A stretch of DNA of 27,555 nucleotides, from the IMG/VR virus record IMGVR_UViG_3300008116_000213, positions 1 to 27,555 of that record; one strand, 5' to 3'. A program made the translations under genes and the position numbers. Source of the DNA: a virus. The notes beneath the pieces are model-generated. The model made no database searches and was not told where the DNA came from. It saw only the letters and a program-made list of their open reading frames with translations. Position 1 is the first letter of the stretch, and every line of letters begins with the position of its first letter. Positions 15,905 through 22,876 of the stretch are shown here, one piece after another.

Positions 15905-16132
15905 TTAATAATCTCCTAAAACTTTATAATCTGACATTATAGGTTGTCCTATATATTCAAAAGTTGGTTTTACTGAAATTATGTTAATATTTCTTGCTTT
16001 AAACAGCCATTTTATAATATCTATTGCGCCATTTTCTGAAATAGCAAGTACATCTCTTGTGCCTTTATAATTTGCGCCAGAATTATAAGTTATATGATAA
16101 TTAACTTTAAAAATTTGTCTTTTTTGTTTCAT
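15905..16132 (-). CDS. Small unknown protein upstream of the tRNA-like gene
   Basis: The product has 75 residues with an alternating strand-helix-strand plan: FKVNYHITYNSG, then DVLAISENGAIDIIKWLF, then NIISVKPTFEYIG. This resembles small alpha-beta proteins, but no family is recognised. It is preceded by the leader AAAATAAACAAAATG typical of this operon. Function unknown. Confidence 0.75.
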   Translation of the reverse strand: MKQKRQIFKVNYHITYNSGANYKGTRDVLAISENGAIDIIKWLFKARNINIISVKPTFEYIGQPIMSDYKVLGDY

Positions 16133-16142
16133 TTTGTTTATT

Positions 16143-16562
16143 TTACGTTGTCATGTGTCCTACCAATATTCTTTCCTGCCTAAAGCTACTTAATAATGTC
16201 CGATAATTATCGGAAGTAACGATTAGTAACTTTTGAACGGCTCTACATTGCTCAAAGATAGCAGTCGCATTTGGATATTTGCCCTTTATGTAATAATCCG
16301 TCAAAGTAGATGAATGCTTTATTTTCTTGTATTCCTCGTCTGGCATATTTTTAATGCAAGTCATAATCAAGTAGGCGTAAATACTTTCATTCATTCCACT
16401 AATCATTGTATAGCGAGAATAGTAAGCAGATAGTTGCCTTAAATACTCGTCGCATGAATCCAAGTCCTCCGCAGATGGAGCCGTAGTAATCCACTGATTT
16501 ATTTCTTCGCAAAATGCTTTAATCTCCAGCATCTTTGCATTATACTCTTTCATTTGGTGCAT
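16143..16562 (-). CDS. Helical protein in recombination operon, unknown
   Basis: The product has 139 residues (M1 at 16562; M4 at 16553 is an alternative start). It is almost wholly alpha-helical, with EIKAFCEEINQWI, DEYLRQLSAYYSRY, ESIYAYLIMTCIKNM and FEQCRAVQKLL. It has four Cys but no zinc-finger spacing. It lies two bases after the small gene at 16565 and downstream of the exonuclease and annealing protein. An accessory recombination role is inferred from position only. Confidence 0.75.
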   Translation of the reverse strand: MHQMKEYNAKMLEIKAFCEEINQWITTAPSAEDLDSCDEYLRQLSAYYSRYTMISGMNESIYAYLIMTCIKNMPDEEYKKIKHSSTLTDYYIKGKYPNATAIFEQCRAVQKLLIVTSDNYRTLLSSFRQERILVGHMTT

Positions 16563-16564
16563 TT

Positions 16565-16789
16565 TTAGAATGGGAATTTTTCATCGCTGATAAGTCCATC
16601 TGTATATTTTACGCCTTCTTCGTATCCTTTTTCAAAGGATTCTTTTAATTCATTTTCATACTTTTCCCTTGCTTCTACGCAAATTTGACTAAATATAAAA
16701 ACATCATAAGCTATTTTATCACCTAATAAATTGTCAATAATATCTAAAAGATATTCTACAGATGTTAATTTTTGTTCTTGCTTTTCCAT
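16565..16789 (-). CDS. Small acidic protein related to 15075-15284
   Basis: The product has 74 residues from ATG 16789, chosen because the leader AAAATAAAACAA precedes it; the longer frame to 16822 would overlap the exonuclease gene. It contains KLTSVEYLLDIIDNLL and a charged helix ending ESFEKGYEEGVKY, the same plan as the 69-residue protein at 15075-15284. It is probably a diverged paralogue. Function unknown. Confidence 0.75.
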   Translation of the reverse strand: MEKQEQKLTSVEYLLDIIDNLLGDKIAYDVFIFSQICVEAREKYENELKESFEKGYEEGVKYTDGLISDEKFPF

Positions 16790-16799
16790 TTGTTTTATT

Positions 16800-17603
16800 T
16801 TAAAAGTCAAAAAATCCTTCACTATCTGCCCAAAATTCGGGACCCATATCCAAACCTTCCATGTTTACCCTGTGGGCTGCAGCTATTAATCTATTCCATT
16901 GAAATTTAGCTTTTTCCCTAGCATCACGGGAAATTCTAAATGGTGTTACATACCCTTCATTATCCACCGCAATAATAAAATAATCTACGGGCTCGTTTAT
17001 TTCATCAAATTTGTGGCAATAAATAGCAGCCTGTAAATCGTATTGATTGTGTCTGATTTGGGCTCTTACAAGTTGTTCACCAGAACGGGCACCCATACGT
17101 TTTAAATCCCAAATAACGCGCTTACCATTCCTATCTATTCCTTCGGCATCTTTAATTCCTTTGTGCTTAAATCCTTTGTAAAAAAAGTCGGTCGTTACTT
17201 GAAATTGAAAGTTATTCATATTCATTAAACCATTAAATGCAACTGTGCTATTATCCATAACCGCACCAGATATATTTAAAGCATCGTCGTATTGTTCTTG
17301 ATTTATAACAATCCTTTTACCAATTCTTGATTGGATTCCATCCCAAACCGCTATTTGTTCTAATGTTTCGGCCGATGGTTTTTTAGCGTTAATTTGTGCA
17401 CTGGTAGGCTTCTTTATATGGTCAGGCATAATAAAAAACTTATCTTGAAAACTTTCGGGTTCAAATAAAATACAATCTAAAAGCGTGCCTTCATCCATCG
17501 CTTTAGTAGATGTACGTGTTTGTTCAATGTACCTTTTTAGGCATAAAGGAGAATGGGAGAGAGCTTTTAGTCTTGAAAAACTAAGATGCGTTATTTCATT
17601 CAT
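16800..17603 (-). CDS. PD-(D/E)XK exonuclease, RecE-like
   Basis: The product has 267 residues from ATG 17603, whose start overlaps the annealing-protein stop; an upstream in-frame ATG at 17615 is less likely. These nucleases digest one strand of double-stranded DNA ends, producing 3' single strands for the partner annealing protein. Seen: an N-terminal helical part (LSFSRLKALSHSPLCLKRYI), a conserved DEGTLLDCILFEP motif, then the catalytic core KHKGIKDAEGID and VIWDLKRM with D157, D166 and K168, followed by QIRHNQYDLQAAIYC, the Q-x-x-x-Y helix of Cas4/RecB-type nucleases. It is most like the PDDEXK_12/DUF3799 group. Adjacency to the RecT-like gene strongly supports the role. Confidence 0.87.
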   Translation of the reverse strand: MNEITHLSFSRLKALSHSPLCLKRYIEQTRTSTKAMDEGTLLDCILFEPESFQDKFFIMPDHIKKPTSAQINAKKPSAETLEQIAVWDGIQSRIGKRIVINQEQYDDALNISGAVMDNSTVAFNGLMNMNNFQFQVTTDFFYKGFKHKGIKDAEGIDRNGKRVIWDLKRMGARSGEQLVRAQIRHNQYDLQAAIYCHKFDEINEPVDYFIIAVDNEGYVTPFRISRDAREKAKFQWNRLIAAAHRVNMEGLDMGPEFWADSEGFFDF

Positions 17604-18357
17604 TTGGCTTAGCATTTAAAGCGTTAGCCATTTCGGTAAATAAAGCAGCGTGTAATTTGTGCCCAGGATTTGAGCCATATAGATTTATTAATTCATCCCT
17701 ATTTTTACAAGAAAGTATTTTTGTCTTTAAATCCTCTACATTTATTTCGACCGCAGGATTAACCTCCGCAGCCTGAATGGTAGCATCTTCAAAAGCGGCT
17801 TTTTCTTCTTCAATGTGTAGTCCGGATAGTTCGTCACTAAATGCAACTTTTAAAGCTTTAGCCCTGGCACATTTGGCTATCATGTTAAACGGCATTGTGG
17901 CGGCTTTTGAATAGCTATCTTTTCCCGAAGAAACGGCTGGATAATATTCTGCAAACAAAACCGTAGCAGTAAACGGGCAACGGATCCCACCAACAATAGC
18001 CCAAACAGTGACGGTGCAAGAAATAGGGCTTTCTTTAGCTGCCTTTAATTCGCTTGCTGTTTTGTAAGTTCCGTTTGATTCCCTGTTATATTGTTCTTCA
18101 TCTATACCGGCAAATCTTCCAGTTCGTGCAGCTTTTTGTTGCAAACCATCTATACCTACAATGGTATGGTACTTCATGCCGTCGCGGCTGTTATATGCCA
18201 CTAAATAGATTTCTTTCTTAAATGGACTTAAACCATGCTGCCTGCAACTTTCTGCAAATACTTCTACCTGTGGCGCGGGTGTTCCAGCAGGAATTACGCC
18301 TGCCTGTGCTAATGTTTCGATTTGTGCGGGTGTTATCCCTATTTTTGCTACTTCCAT
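17596..18357 (-). CDS. Single-strand annealing protein, Redbeta/RecT family
   Basis: The product has 253 residues. It anneals complementary single strands in phage recombination. Landmarks of the Bet/RecT superfamily: FAESCRQHGLSPFKKEIYLV at about 33-52, the IVGIDGLQQKAARTGRFAG block, beta strands ISCTVTVWAIVGG and CPFTATVLFAEYYP, then MPFNMIAKCARAKALKVAFS and SGLHIEEEKAA. The C-terminal third is a separate helical tail. The exonuclease gene overlaps its end by eight bases and SSB is encoded at 22877-23305, giving a complete two-gene recombination pair. Confidence 0.92.
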   Translation of the reverse strand: MEVAKIGITPAQIETLAQAGVIPAGTPAPQVEVFAESCRQHGLSPFKKEIYLVAYNSRDGMKYHTIVGIDGLQQKAARTGRFAGIDEEQYNRESNGTYKTASELKAAKESPISCTVTVWAIVGGIRCPFTATVLFAEYYPAVSSGKDSYSKAATMPFNMIAKCARAKALKVAFSDELSGLHIEEEKAAFEDATIQAAEVNPAVEINVEDLKTKILSCKNRDELINLYGSNPGHKLHAALFTEMANALNAKPNE

Positions 18358-18359
18358 AA

Positions 18360-18590
18360 TTAAAATTGGTCTAATTGGTCTTTCATTTTTTTAAATGTTA
18401 ATCTCTCGCTAATTAACTCAAAGTCTATGGCATCCACCATAATTGAATTAAATAAGCTTCTGTATTGAGGCAAAATATTTTCAAAGTTGAAAATGTCGTC
18501 TATCGCTTTTTCTACTCCTTCCACCGAAGTATCTTTTATGTGGTAAACATCAAGTAAATAGTTTAGCACCATTAGGTTAGTATCGTTCAT
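18360..18590 (-). CDS. Small acidic helical protein
   Basis: The product has 76 residues, acidic and helical (VEGVEKAIDDIFNFENILPQ, IMVDAIDFELISERL). No motif or family is recognised. The start overlaps the upstream stop (ATGA), and the stop is two bases from the annealing-protein start. Its tight coupling suggests an accessory or inhibitory partner of the recombination proteins, but that is inference. Confidence 0.75.
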   Translation of the reverse strand: MNDTNLMVLNYLLDVYHIKDTSVEGVEKAIDDIFNFENILPQYRSLFNSIMVDAIDFELISERLTFKKMKDQLDQF

Positions 18591-18844
18591 TGCAAAGATT
18601 TAAGTTTTAGTTCTTCAATAAATTTGTCATTGTCTTTAATGGCTTGTTCCAAAATATCTATGAAATACCTGTGGTTAAAATTATGGTATTCTACATCGTA
18701 AACTACGGGTATTTCATTAATCATATTTAACATGTATTGCAGTCTGTGTGCACCTTCTTTAGTGCATGTATTAGTCACCATTGCGTAAATGGAAATTCTG
18801 TAAAATGCTTCTGAAATTGCTTTTTGTCTTTCTTTTGGTGTCAT
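18587..18844 (-). CDS. First gene of the recombination operon, unknown
   Basis: The product has 85 residues from ATG 18844. A longer frame would start at TTG 18871, but that codon lies in the -7 promoter element, so 18844 is chosen; the leader AACAAAAACCAAAAAA precedes it. The protein is helical, with TPKERQKAISEAFYRISIYA and a C-terminal ILEQAIKDNDKFIEELKLK helix. No family is recognised. It overlaps the next gene by four bases. Confidence 0.77.
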   Translation of the reverse strand: MTPKERQKAISEAFYRISIYAMVTNTCTKEGAHRLQYMLNMINEIPVVYDVEYHNFNHRYFIDILEQAIKDNDKFIEELKLKSLQ

Positions 18845-18868
18845 TTTTTTGGTTTTTGTTAATAATTT

Positions 18869-18876
18869 CAAAGATA
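18869..18876 (-). promoter_or_regulatory. -7 promoter element of the recombination operon
   Basis: TATCTTTG on the - strand matches the Bacteroidota -7 consensus TAnnTTTG exactly. It lies 24 bases before the ATG at 18844, and the terminator of the upstream unit lies about 55 bases further up. No clear TTTG -33 box is found 19 bases upstream, so this rests on the -7 match and the position. Confidence 0.55.
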
Positions 18877-18929
18877 CAAATAAATTATATCAGTTCTATG
18901 TTTTTTGTATAAAATAATTAAAAAAAATT

Positions 18930-18959
18930 AAAAAAAGTGAGACACAAATTATGCCTCAC
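18930..18959 (-). terminator. Rho-independent terminator of the replication unit
   Basis: On the - strand GTGAG (18959-18955) and CTCAC (18941-18937) form the outer stem, with extra inner pairs, around an A/T-rich loop. It is followed by seven T (18936-18930), AA and a further T-run. It is 36 bases after the stop of 18995-19240. Confidence 0.78.
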
Positions 18960-18994
18960 CCAAAAACCAAATGTATATGACAAAAAACAAACGA

Positions 18995-19240
18995 TTATCG
19001 ATTCTTTAAATAAGCCTTAACCCTATCTAAAAGATATATTCTTTTATCCTGGATTCCCATTTTTTGGGTATAGGTAAAATAATCTTTACCTCTAATAATC
19101 TTCCAATCTTCTATAGTTAAATCTACAGATAATTTATAGAGTTGCTTTTCAATTTTAGTTAATAATAAATTATGTTCCCTAATATCCCTGTCAAAAGCAT
19201 TTAAAACCTTTTCGTAATAATATTTTTGTTCTTCGTTCAT
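18995..19240 (-). CDS. Small helical protein, unknown
   Basis: The product has 81 residues, highly charged and helical (EQKYYYEKVLNAFDRDIREH, LLLTKIEKQLYKLS), with a C-terminal IYLLDRVKAYLKNR helix. It is the last gene of the unit that includes the replisome-organiser-like protein and begins one base after the stop of 19242-19979. No family recognised. Confidence 0.75.
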   Translation of the reverse strand: MNEEQKYYYEKVLNAFDRDIREHNLLLTKIEKQLYKLSVDLTIEDWKIIRGKDYFTYTQKMGIQDKRIYLLDRVKAYLKNR

Positions 19241-19241
19241 G

Positions 19242-19979
19242 TTAATCTCTTAATAAAACCTTTCGCCAAACGGCTAATTTATACGCCAGTGCCCGGGCCC
19301 TGGGCATATTTCCTTCTTCAATTTTCCGTAGATGGTTCTTTCTATCAATCATGCTATCTGATTCTGGTTTTTCATTGCGTGCCATTTCCTGCGCTTCGGC
19401 CCACAAAGCCTCCTTTTCGCCTTCGTTCCATTCATTAATATAACTACGCTTTACACATTCGTCGTACCAAAATATAGGTATTTCTTCTAAAGTCTTATTA
19501 AAATTCTTTAGTTTATTATCAAAATCCTTATCGTAATCCTCCGCAACCTTCCCTAGGCGTTTCATGCGATCTTCTTCATCTTTCTTTGCTTGCAAATCGC
19601 TATCGATCGCATAATATATTTTTTGCCTCCATGTGGTATAAGCTGTAAGGATTCTCCCAATGGCATGAAGATCTATTTTCCCATACAATTTATGATCATT
19701 CAAATTTAGTTCATCCTTTGCAAACTTTTCAAAAGCAAGTTTTATTTCATCAACAGAAAGCAATTTATAAGATGCTATAAAATCAGTGAGCTCGATTAAT
19801 TGTTCTGGTTTTGGCTCGATCCCGTACACTGGGAGGAGTTGCGTTAAAACCTGTGTAATTTTGGGAATAGCTTCTTTAATCCCTGTTTTAAAAATCCTTA
19901 ATTCGCGATTCTGAATTACAAGTTGCACATCTTGTATCTTTTCTTCTACGCGGCTGGCTATCATTGGTAGGTTGTTCAT
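19242..19979 (-). CDS. Possible replication accessory (helicase-loader-like) protein
   Basis: The product has 245 residues. The N-terminal half has LLPVYGIEPKPEQLIELTDF, SVDEIKLAFEKFAK and DLHAIGRILTAYTTWRQKIY, a layout seen in small phage replication proteins that sit beside replisome organisers. The second half is highly charged and helical (DEEDRMKRLGKVAEDYDKDF), ending with a basic helix. There is no Walker A motif, so it is not an ATPase loader of the DnaC type. The role is inferred from position directly downstream of the winged-helix replication protein. Confidence 0.55.
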   Translation of the reverse strand: MNNLPMIASRVEEKIQDVQLVIQNRELRIFKTGIKEAIPKITQVLTQLLPVYGIEPKPEQLIELTDFIASYKLLSVDEIKLAFEKFAKDELNLNDHKLYGKIDLHAIGRILTAYTTWRQKIYYAIDSDLQAKKDEEDRMKRLGKVAEDYDKDFDNKLKNFNKTLEEIPIFWYDECVKRSYINEWNEGEKEALWAEAQEMARNEKPESDSMIDRKNHLRKIEEGNMPRARALAYKLAVWRKVLLRD

Positions 19980-19993
19980 AATTGGTTGGTTTT

Positions 19994-21001
19994 TTAATCT
20001 TCAAATTTTGCCATTCTTTCGGCTAAAAGTTCTGCTAATTTATCATTAAACGCTTTATCTTTCGCGGCTGGGCTACTTGTTTGATAAGCGGTAAATATCT
20101 TTGAGGCTTGTGAATAAAGGTTTGCTATCGTAAAATTAGCTTTTAACCATTTGTCATTTAATGACCATGCGGCTTGCATAAACACTTTTAAAGCTTCAAG
20201 GCTATTTCCACTTCTGTCTATTTTGTCAATATATCGCATTAAATAAACCATGTTTCCTGCATCTTTTGGAAGCATGATATAATGTCCATTTTGGTCGGTT
20301 GGATAATTGGCACCAGAAAGTTGTTCAAAAGTTTGGCAAAAAATGGTAAAGGCTTCGTAAGTAGGATTTGGCTTTCGCTCGGTCGCTTCGCCTTTTTCTT
20401 TTTGCGGCGCAAAAGTTTTTTCTTTTTCTTTTTGTACTTCTGCAACTATGGTAAAAGGATTAATTTTCTCTTTTCCATTTTTTTTAATTTCAATAGATTC
20501 AAAAATTGGAAATTCTTCCAAATCCTCAAAATATATATCTTTTTCATTTTGGCAAAATTCGATAGAATTTTTAGAAGATATATTATTATTATTTGTATTA
20601 TTATTCTTTGTACTATTATATGTCGGATTTAATTCCGTCTTTTCACGGATTTTTTTCCGAGTTAAGTCGGATTTATTTCCGAGGTCTGTTTTAGAGCTAT
20701 TCCAATTCTTACCTTTTTCGGTAATCATTATACAATCTTTTTCACCAAATTTTTCCCATCTGATAATACCTTTTAATTGTAGAGATTTATAAAGCCTGTA
20801 AATTGTGTCGGCTTTATCTGTTATAATAGGCATTTCATCAATGGCTTTATTTCTGCTTGCAAAAAACCATGTTTCGCCTTTAGTATGTATTTGTTCCGCC
20901 CATGCTGGAAGAGAATAAATAAAGCTAAACAAAGCGGCTTCGCTTAGGCTTAATCCCCATTCAATACTATGGGTTTGGTCTATTGATATTGTGTATCTCA
21001 T
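19994..21001 (-). CDS. Replisome organiser-like protein with winged helix
   Basis: The product has 335 residues. The N-terminal 100 residues are like phage and plasmid replication initiators with a winged helix (SLSEAALFSFIYSLPAWAEQ, NKAIDEMPIITDKADTIYRL, LQLKGIIRWEKFG). A polar linker follows with an Asn-rich stretch (KNNNTNNNNISSKN at about 131-144) and a Lys/Glu-rich section. The C-terminal 120 residues form a second helical domain (YEAFTIFCQTFEQLSGANYP, WSLNDKWLKANFTIANLYSQ), similar in plan to DnaD-like tails. Such proteins bind the origin and recruit helicase. Its origin may be in 23722-24720 or inside this gene's own linker region; neither is shown. Confidence 0.68.
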   Translation of the reverse strand: MRYTISIDQTHSIEWGLSLSEAALFSFIYSLPAWAEQIHTKGETWFFASRNKAIDEMPIITDKADTIYRLYKSLQLKGIIRWEKFGEKDCIMITEKGKNWNSSKTDLGNKSDLTRKKIREKTELNPTYNSTKNNNTNNNNISSKNSIEFCQNEKDIYFEDLEEFPIFESIEIKKNGKEKINPFTIVAEVQKEKEKTFAPQKEKGEATERKPNPTYEAFTIFCQTFEQLSGANYPTDQNGHYIMLPKDAGNMVYLMRYIDKIDRSGNSLEALKVFMQAAWSLNDKWLKANFTIANLYSQASKIFTAYQTSSPAAKDKAFNDKLAELLAERMAKFED

Positions 21002-21279
21002 AATTTTTCTATTATTTTTGAATTGATTAAATAAGTATTTGATTTTTGCGCTCCATATTTTTCATCATAGGAGTAATTTACTTTGAGTAAATCTTTTTCC
21101 TTTAGTTCATTTTTTACCCTCAATAGTTTAGATTCTCCAAATCCTGTAATTTTAGTAAGGTCTGCATTACTAATACTTGCTTCTCTTTTGTGGTTCATGT
21201 AGTTTCCTAAATGACATAATAGATAAAATTGGTCAGCAGTTAAATTGCTTTCAAGTTCTAAATTTAGTCTTAATTCCAT
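20998..21279 (-). CDS. Small winged-helix DNA-binding protein
   Basis: The product has 93 residues from ATG 21279; the frame continues upstream to TTG 21303, which would lie within a terminator hairpin, so 21279 is chosen. Helix-turn-helix plan: LTADQFYLLCHLGNYM, then SISNADLTKITGFGESKLLRVKNELKEKDLL with a beta wing NYSYDEKYGAQKSNTYLI. It overlaps the replisome organiser gene by four bases. It is probably a transcription or replication regulator. It starts just after a terminator-like hairpin, suggesting attenuation. Confidence 0.8.
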   Translation of the reverse strand: MELRLNLELESNLTADQFYLLCHLGNYMNHKREASISNADLTKITGFGESKLLRVKNELKEKDLLKVNYSYDEKYGAQKSNTYLINSKIIEKL

Positions 21280-21286
21280 AATTGAT

Positions 21287-21325
21287 AAAATAAAAAAAGC
21301 CAAACAGGTGAAGGACTGTCTGGCT
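21287..21325 (-). terminator. Terminator or attenuator just before 21279
   Basis: On the - strand AGCCAGACAG (21325-21316) pairs with CTGTTTGGCT (21307-21298), 10 pairs with one G-U, around the loop TCCTTCAC, followed by TTTTTTATTTTA. It ends about eight bases before the ATG of the winged-helix gene, so the gene would be expressed only by read-through, or the hairpin ends a short RNA starting near 21390. Confidence 0.8.
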
Positions 21326-21392
21326 TAGGTAAAACAATGTTGAGATTGTTTCATGTTCCTTTAGATGACCTTCACACCGTCTAAAAGAACAT
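21287..21392 (-). ncRNA. Candidate small RNA or attenuator leader with two loop-complementary hairpins
   Basis: It begins just downstream of the -7 element TATCTTTG (21402-21395) and ends in a terminator, giving about 100 nt without a reading frame of note. Hairpin 1: ATGTTCTTTTAGA (21392-21380) pairs with TCTAAAGGAACAT (21365-21353), two 6-bp helices with one internal mismatch and a 14-base loop. Hairpin 2 is the terminator (21325-21298). The loop of hairpin 1 contains GTGAAGG (21375-21369) and the loop of hairpin 2 contains CCTTCAC (21314-21308), which are perfect complements, so the loops could kiss. Whether this is a free RNA or the leader of 20998-21279 is undecided. Confidence 0.55.
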
Positions 21393-21394
21393 CA

Positions 21395-21402
21395 CAAAGA
21401 TA
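21395..21402 (-). promoter_or_regulatory. -7 promoter element before the two-hairpin RNA
   Basis: TATCTTTG on the - strand matches TAnnTTTG exactly and is identical to the element at 18869-18876. It lies just downstream of the stop of 21413-21832. No good TTTG box lies 19 bases upstream. Confidence 0.5.
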
Positions 21403-21412
21403 ACAAATTTAT

Positions 21413-21832
21413 TTACATTTCCTCATCCTCATTAAAAATCCTCATTAAAGGCAAATCGTCAACAAAAGCGAAGGCTAATAATTCTCCTTCAATGGGTGAA
21501 AAGTGGTATTGCTTCGTATCAAAACAGAATTTAAATTGCCAAATGGTATCTTTAGTTTTTTGGTAAAATCCTTTGTCGAACTCCAAACAATAAAAACCCT
21601 CTGTATTTTCGTGCTTTACCAAAATCATTAAATCAATTTGGTCAAAAGCATTTATAATATTTTTAGAATCAATAAACTCAATGGCTTGTAAAACTGTGGT
21701 AGTTTTGGCATCAAACCACGTTAATGAATGATGGAAAATATTATGCTTTGCAACTACTTTTGAATCTAAAGCCGTTTCACCTTCTAAAGTTTGTTCTATA
21801 CCATTCCAAAAGTCATTTATTTCTATTTTCAT
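21413..21832 (-). CDS. Unknown 139-residue protein of the first leftward unit
   Basis: Mixed alpha-beta protein, acidic, with no recognised family. Seen: a Trp-containing N-terminus (IEINDFWNGIEQTLEGE), FDAKTTTVLQAIEFIDSK, then strand-rich DLMILVKHENTEGFYCLEFD and an acidic end (RIFNEDEEM). It is coupled to the 39-residue gene just upstream, whose stop is one base from this ATG. Confidence 0.78.
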   Translation of the reverse strand: MKIEINDFWNGIEQTLEGETALDSKVVAKHNIFHHSLTWFDAKTTTVLQAIEFIDSKNIINAFDQIDLMILVKHENTEGFYCLEFDKGFYQKTKDTIWQFKFCFDTKQYHFSPIEGELLAFAFVDDLPLMRIFNEDEEM

Positions 21833-21833
21833 G

Positions 21834-21953
21834 TTATTTAGTTTTAAAAGGTGGATTCTGAATTAAATAATTTGTTTCTATATACTTTACAACTGGTTTA
21901 GGTGTTGTGTAGGTAAATAGTTTATCGAAGGCTGTTTTTAGGAAGCTGTTCAT
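21834..21953 (-). CDS. 39-residue small protein
   Basis: ATG 21951-21953 opens a 39-residue frame MNSFLKTAFDKLFTYTTPKP ending NYLIQNPPFKTK. It is too short for routine calling, but its TAA is separated from the next ATG by a single base, as for other pairs in this operon. Amphipathic helix first, then a polar, Pro-containing tail. Function unknown. Confidence 0.6.
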   Translation of the reverse strand: MNSFLKTAFDKLFTYTTPKPVVKYIETNYLIQNPPFKTK

Positions 21954-21985
21954 GTGGTTATAATTTAATTGATTTTACTGTTATG

Positions 21986-22258
21986 TTATTCTTTATTAAT
22001 TAAAATCTTTAGCATAATTTCATCATCTGGAAGATTCAGCCATTCGACGGGAAATTCGCAGCAAGGTTTATCAAAACTACCATCTTGCATAGTGACGGTA
22101 ATAGATTTACGACTTACATACGACTTTGTTAAATTGGTATTTAAATCGCCGTACTTTTCAGGATTATAGTTTTTAAGCAAATCCAAAATCTCGATAATAC
22201 GTTTTACTAAATGTTTAGTATCTGCAAAATAAACGGCTCTTTTACTTTCCTCTTTCAT
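21986..22258 (-). CDS. Unknown protein, paralogue of its upstream neighbour
   Basis: The product has 90 residues. Aligned by eye with 22259-22567: LVKRIIEILDLLKNYNPEKY against LKERCVEICRLFHKHDPDLY, SITVTMQDG against TITVINSE, and FPVEWLNLPDDEIMLKILI against IDIEWLDGSNEDIVKEILI. The two genes abut directly, so this is a tandem duplication. The family is not recognised; an alpha-beta fold is likely. Confidence 0.8.
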   Translation of the reverse strand: MKEESKRAVYFADTKHLVKRIIEILDLLKNYNPEKYGDLNTNLTKSYVSRKSITVTMQDGSFDKPCCEFPVEWLNLPDDEIMLKILINKE

Positions 22259-22567
22259 TTATTTTTTTACCAATTTTTGTTTAGCAATATATTCTTCCCT
22301 CGAATTTTTACGAATCAATATTTCTTTTACTATATCTTCATTACTACCATCTAGCCATTCAATGTCAATGTAGCAATAATCATCATTTGTAATCAATTCA
22401 GAATTAATAACAGTAATCGTATTTCTTTCGTCGAAAACAAAAAGTAAATCTTCTTCAAGAATATCCGGATAAAGGTCTGGATCGTGTTTGTGGAATAATC
22501 TGCAAATTTCAACACATCTTTCTTTTAATAAGGCATGGTTGGTAAAAAATTGTTTGTACTTGCTCAT
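22259..22567 (-). CDS. Unknown protein, tandem paralogue of 21986-22258
   Basis: The product has 102 residues, with the same plan as the next gene plus a basic C-terminal extension (NSREEYIAKQKLVKK). Its ATG lies 13 bases after the T-run of the hairpin at 22581-22612, so it is either expressed by read-through or regulated by attenuation; no exact TAnnTTTG box was found between that hairpin and the gene upstream. Confidence 0.8.
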   Translation of the reverse strand: MSKYKQFFTNHALLKERCVEICRLFHKHDPDLYPDILEEDLLFVFDERNTITVINSELITNDDYCYIDIEWLDGSNEDIVKEILIRKNSREEYIAKQKLVKK

Positions 22568-22580
22568 AATTTTGGTTTTT

Positions 22581-22612
22581 AAAAAGTAGCAAGGCTTTTG
22601 TCACCTTGCTAC
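22581..22612 (-). terminator. Terminator-like hairpin before 22567
   Basis: On the - strand GTAGCAAGG (22612-22604) and CCTTGCTAC (22594-22586) form a perfect 9-bp stem with a 9-base loop, followed by five T (22585-22581), AAAAA and the start codon at 22567. It follows the SSB gene and the basic protein gene. Confidence 0.82.
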
Positions 22613-22649
22613 GAAGAACACTATATAACTAATCACTCACTAGAATCAT

Positions 22650-22874
22650 CTATAAATCAATCGATTTCTTTTCCTTTGTTAGGTGGTATCTCATTCTCTG
22701 GTATGCACGTCTTGTTTCTTTGTTCGCTTGGTAATATGCCCTTCTTTTAGCAAACAATTCTTCTTTCTGTTCAAGAGTTAGTGCGCCATATCTTTTTCGG
22801 CAGTATTCTAAATACCTTTTTTTCTGATAATCATTCATACTTTTCCTATATTCTTTTTTTCTTTCAGCATTCAT
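22650..22874 (-). CDS. Highly basic helical protein, paralogous to 14287-14541
   Basis: The product has 74 residues, rich in Lys, Arg and Tyr and predicted all-helical (RKKEYRKSMNDYQKKRYLEY, FAKRRAYYQANKETRRAYQR). It has the composition and repeat pattern of the 84-residue protein 8 kb to the left. It lacks HNH or zinc-finger residues. It starts two bases after the SSB stop, so it may bind nucleic acid during replication; this is inference. Confidence 0.75.
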   Translation of the reverse strand: MNAERKKEYRKSMNDYQKKRYLEYCRKRYGALTLEQKEELFAKRRAYYQANKETRRAYQRMRYHLTKEKKSIDL

Positions 22875-22876
22875 AA

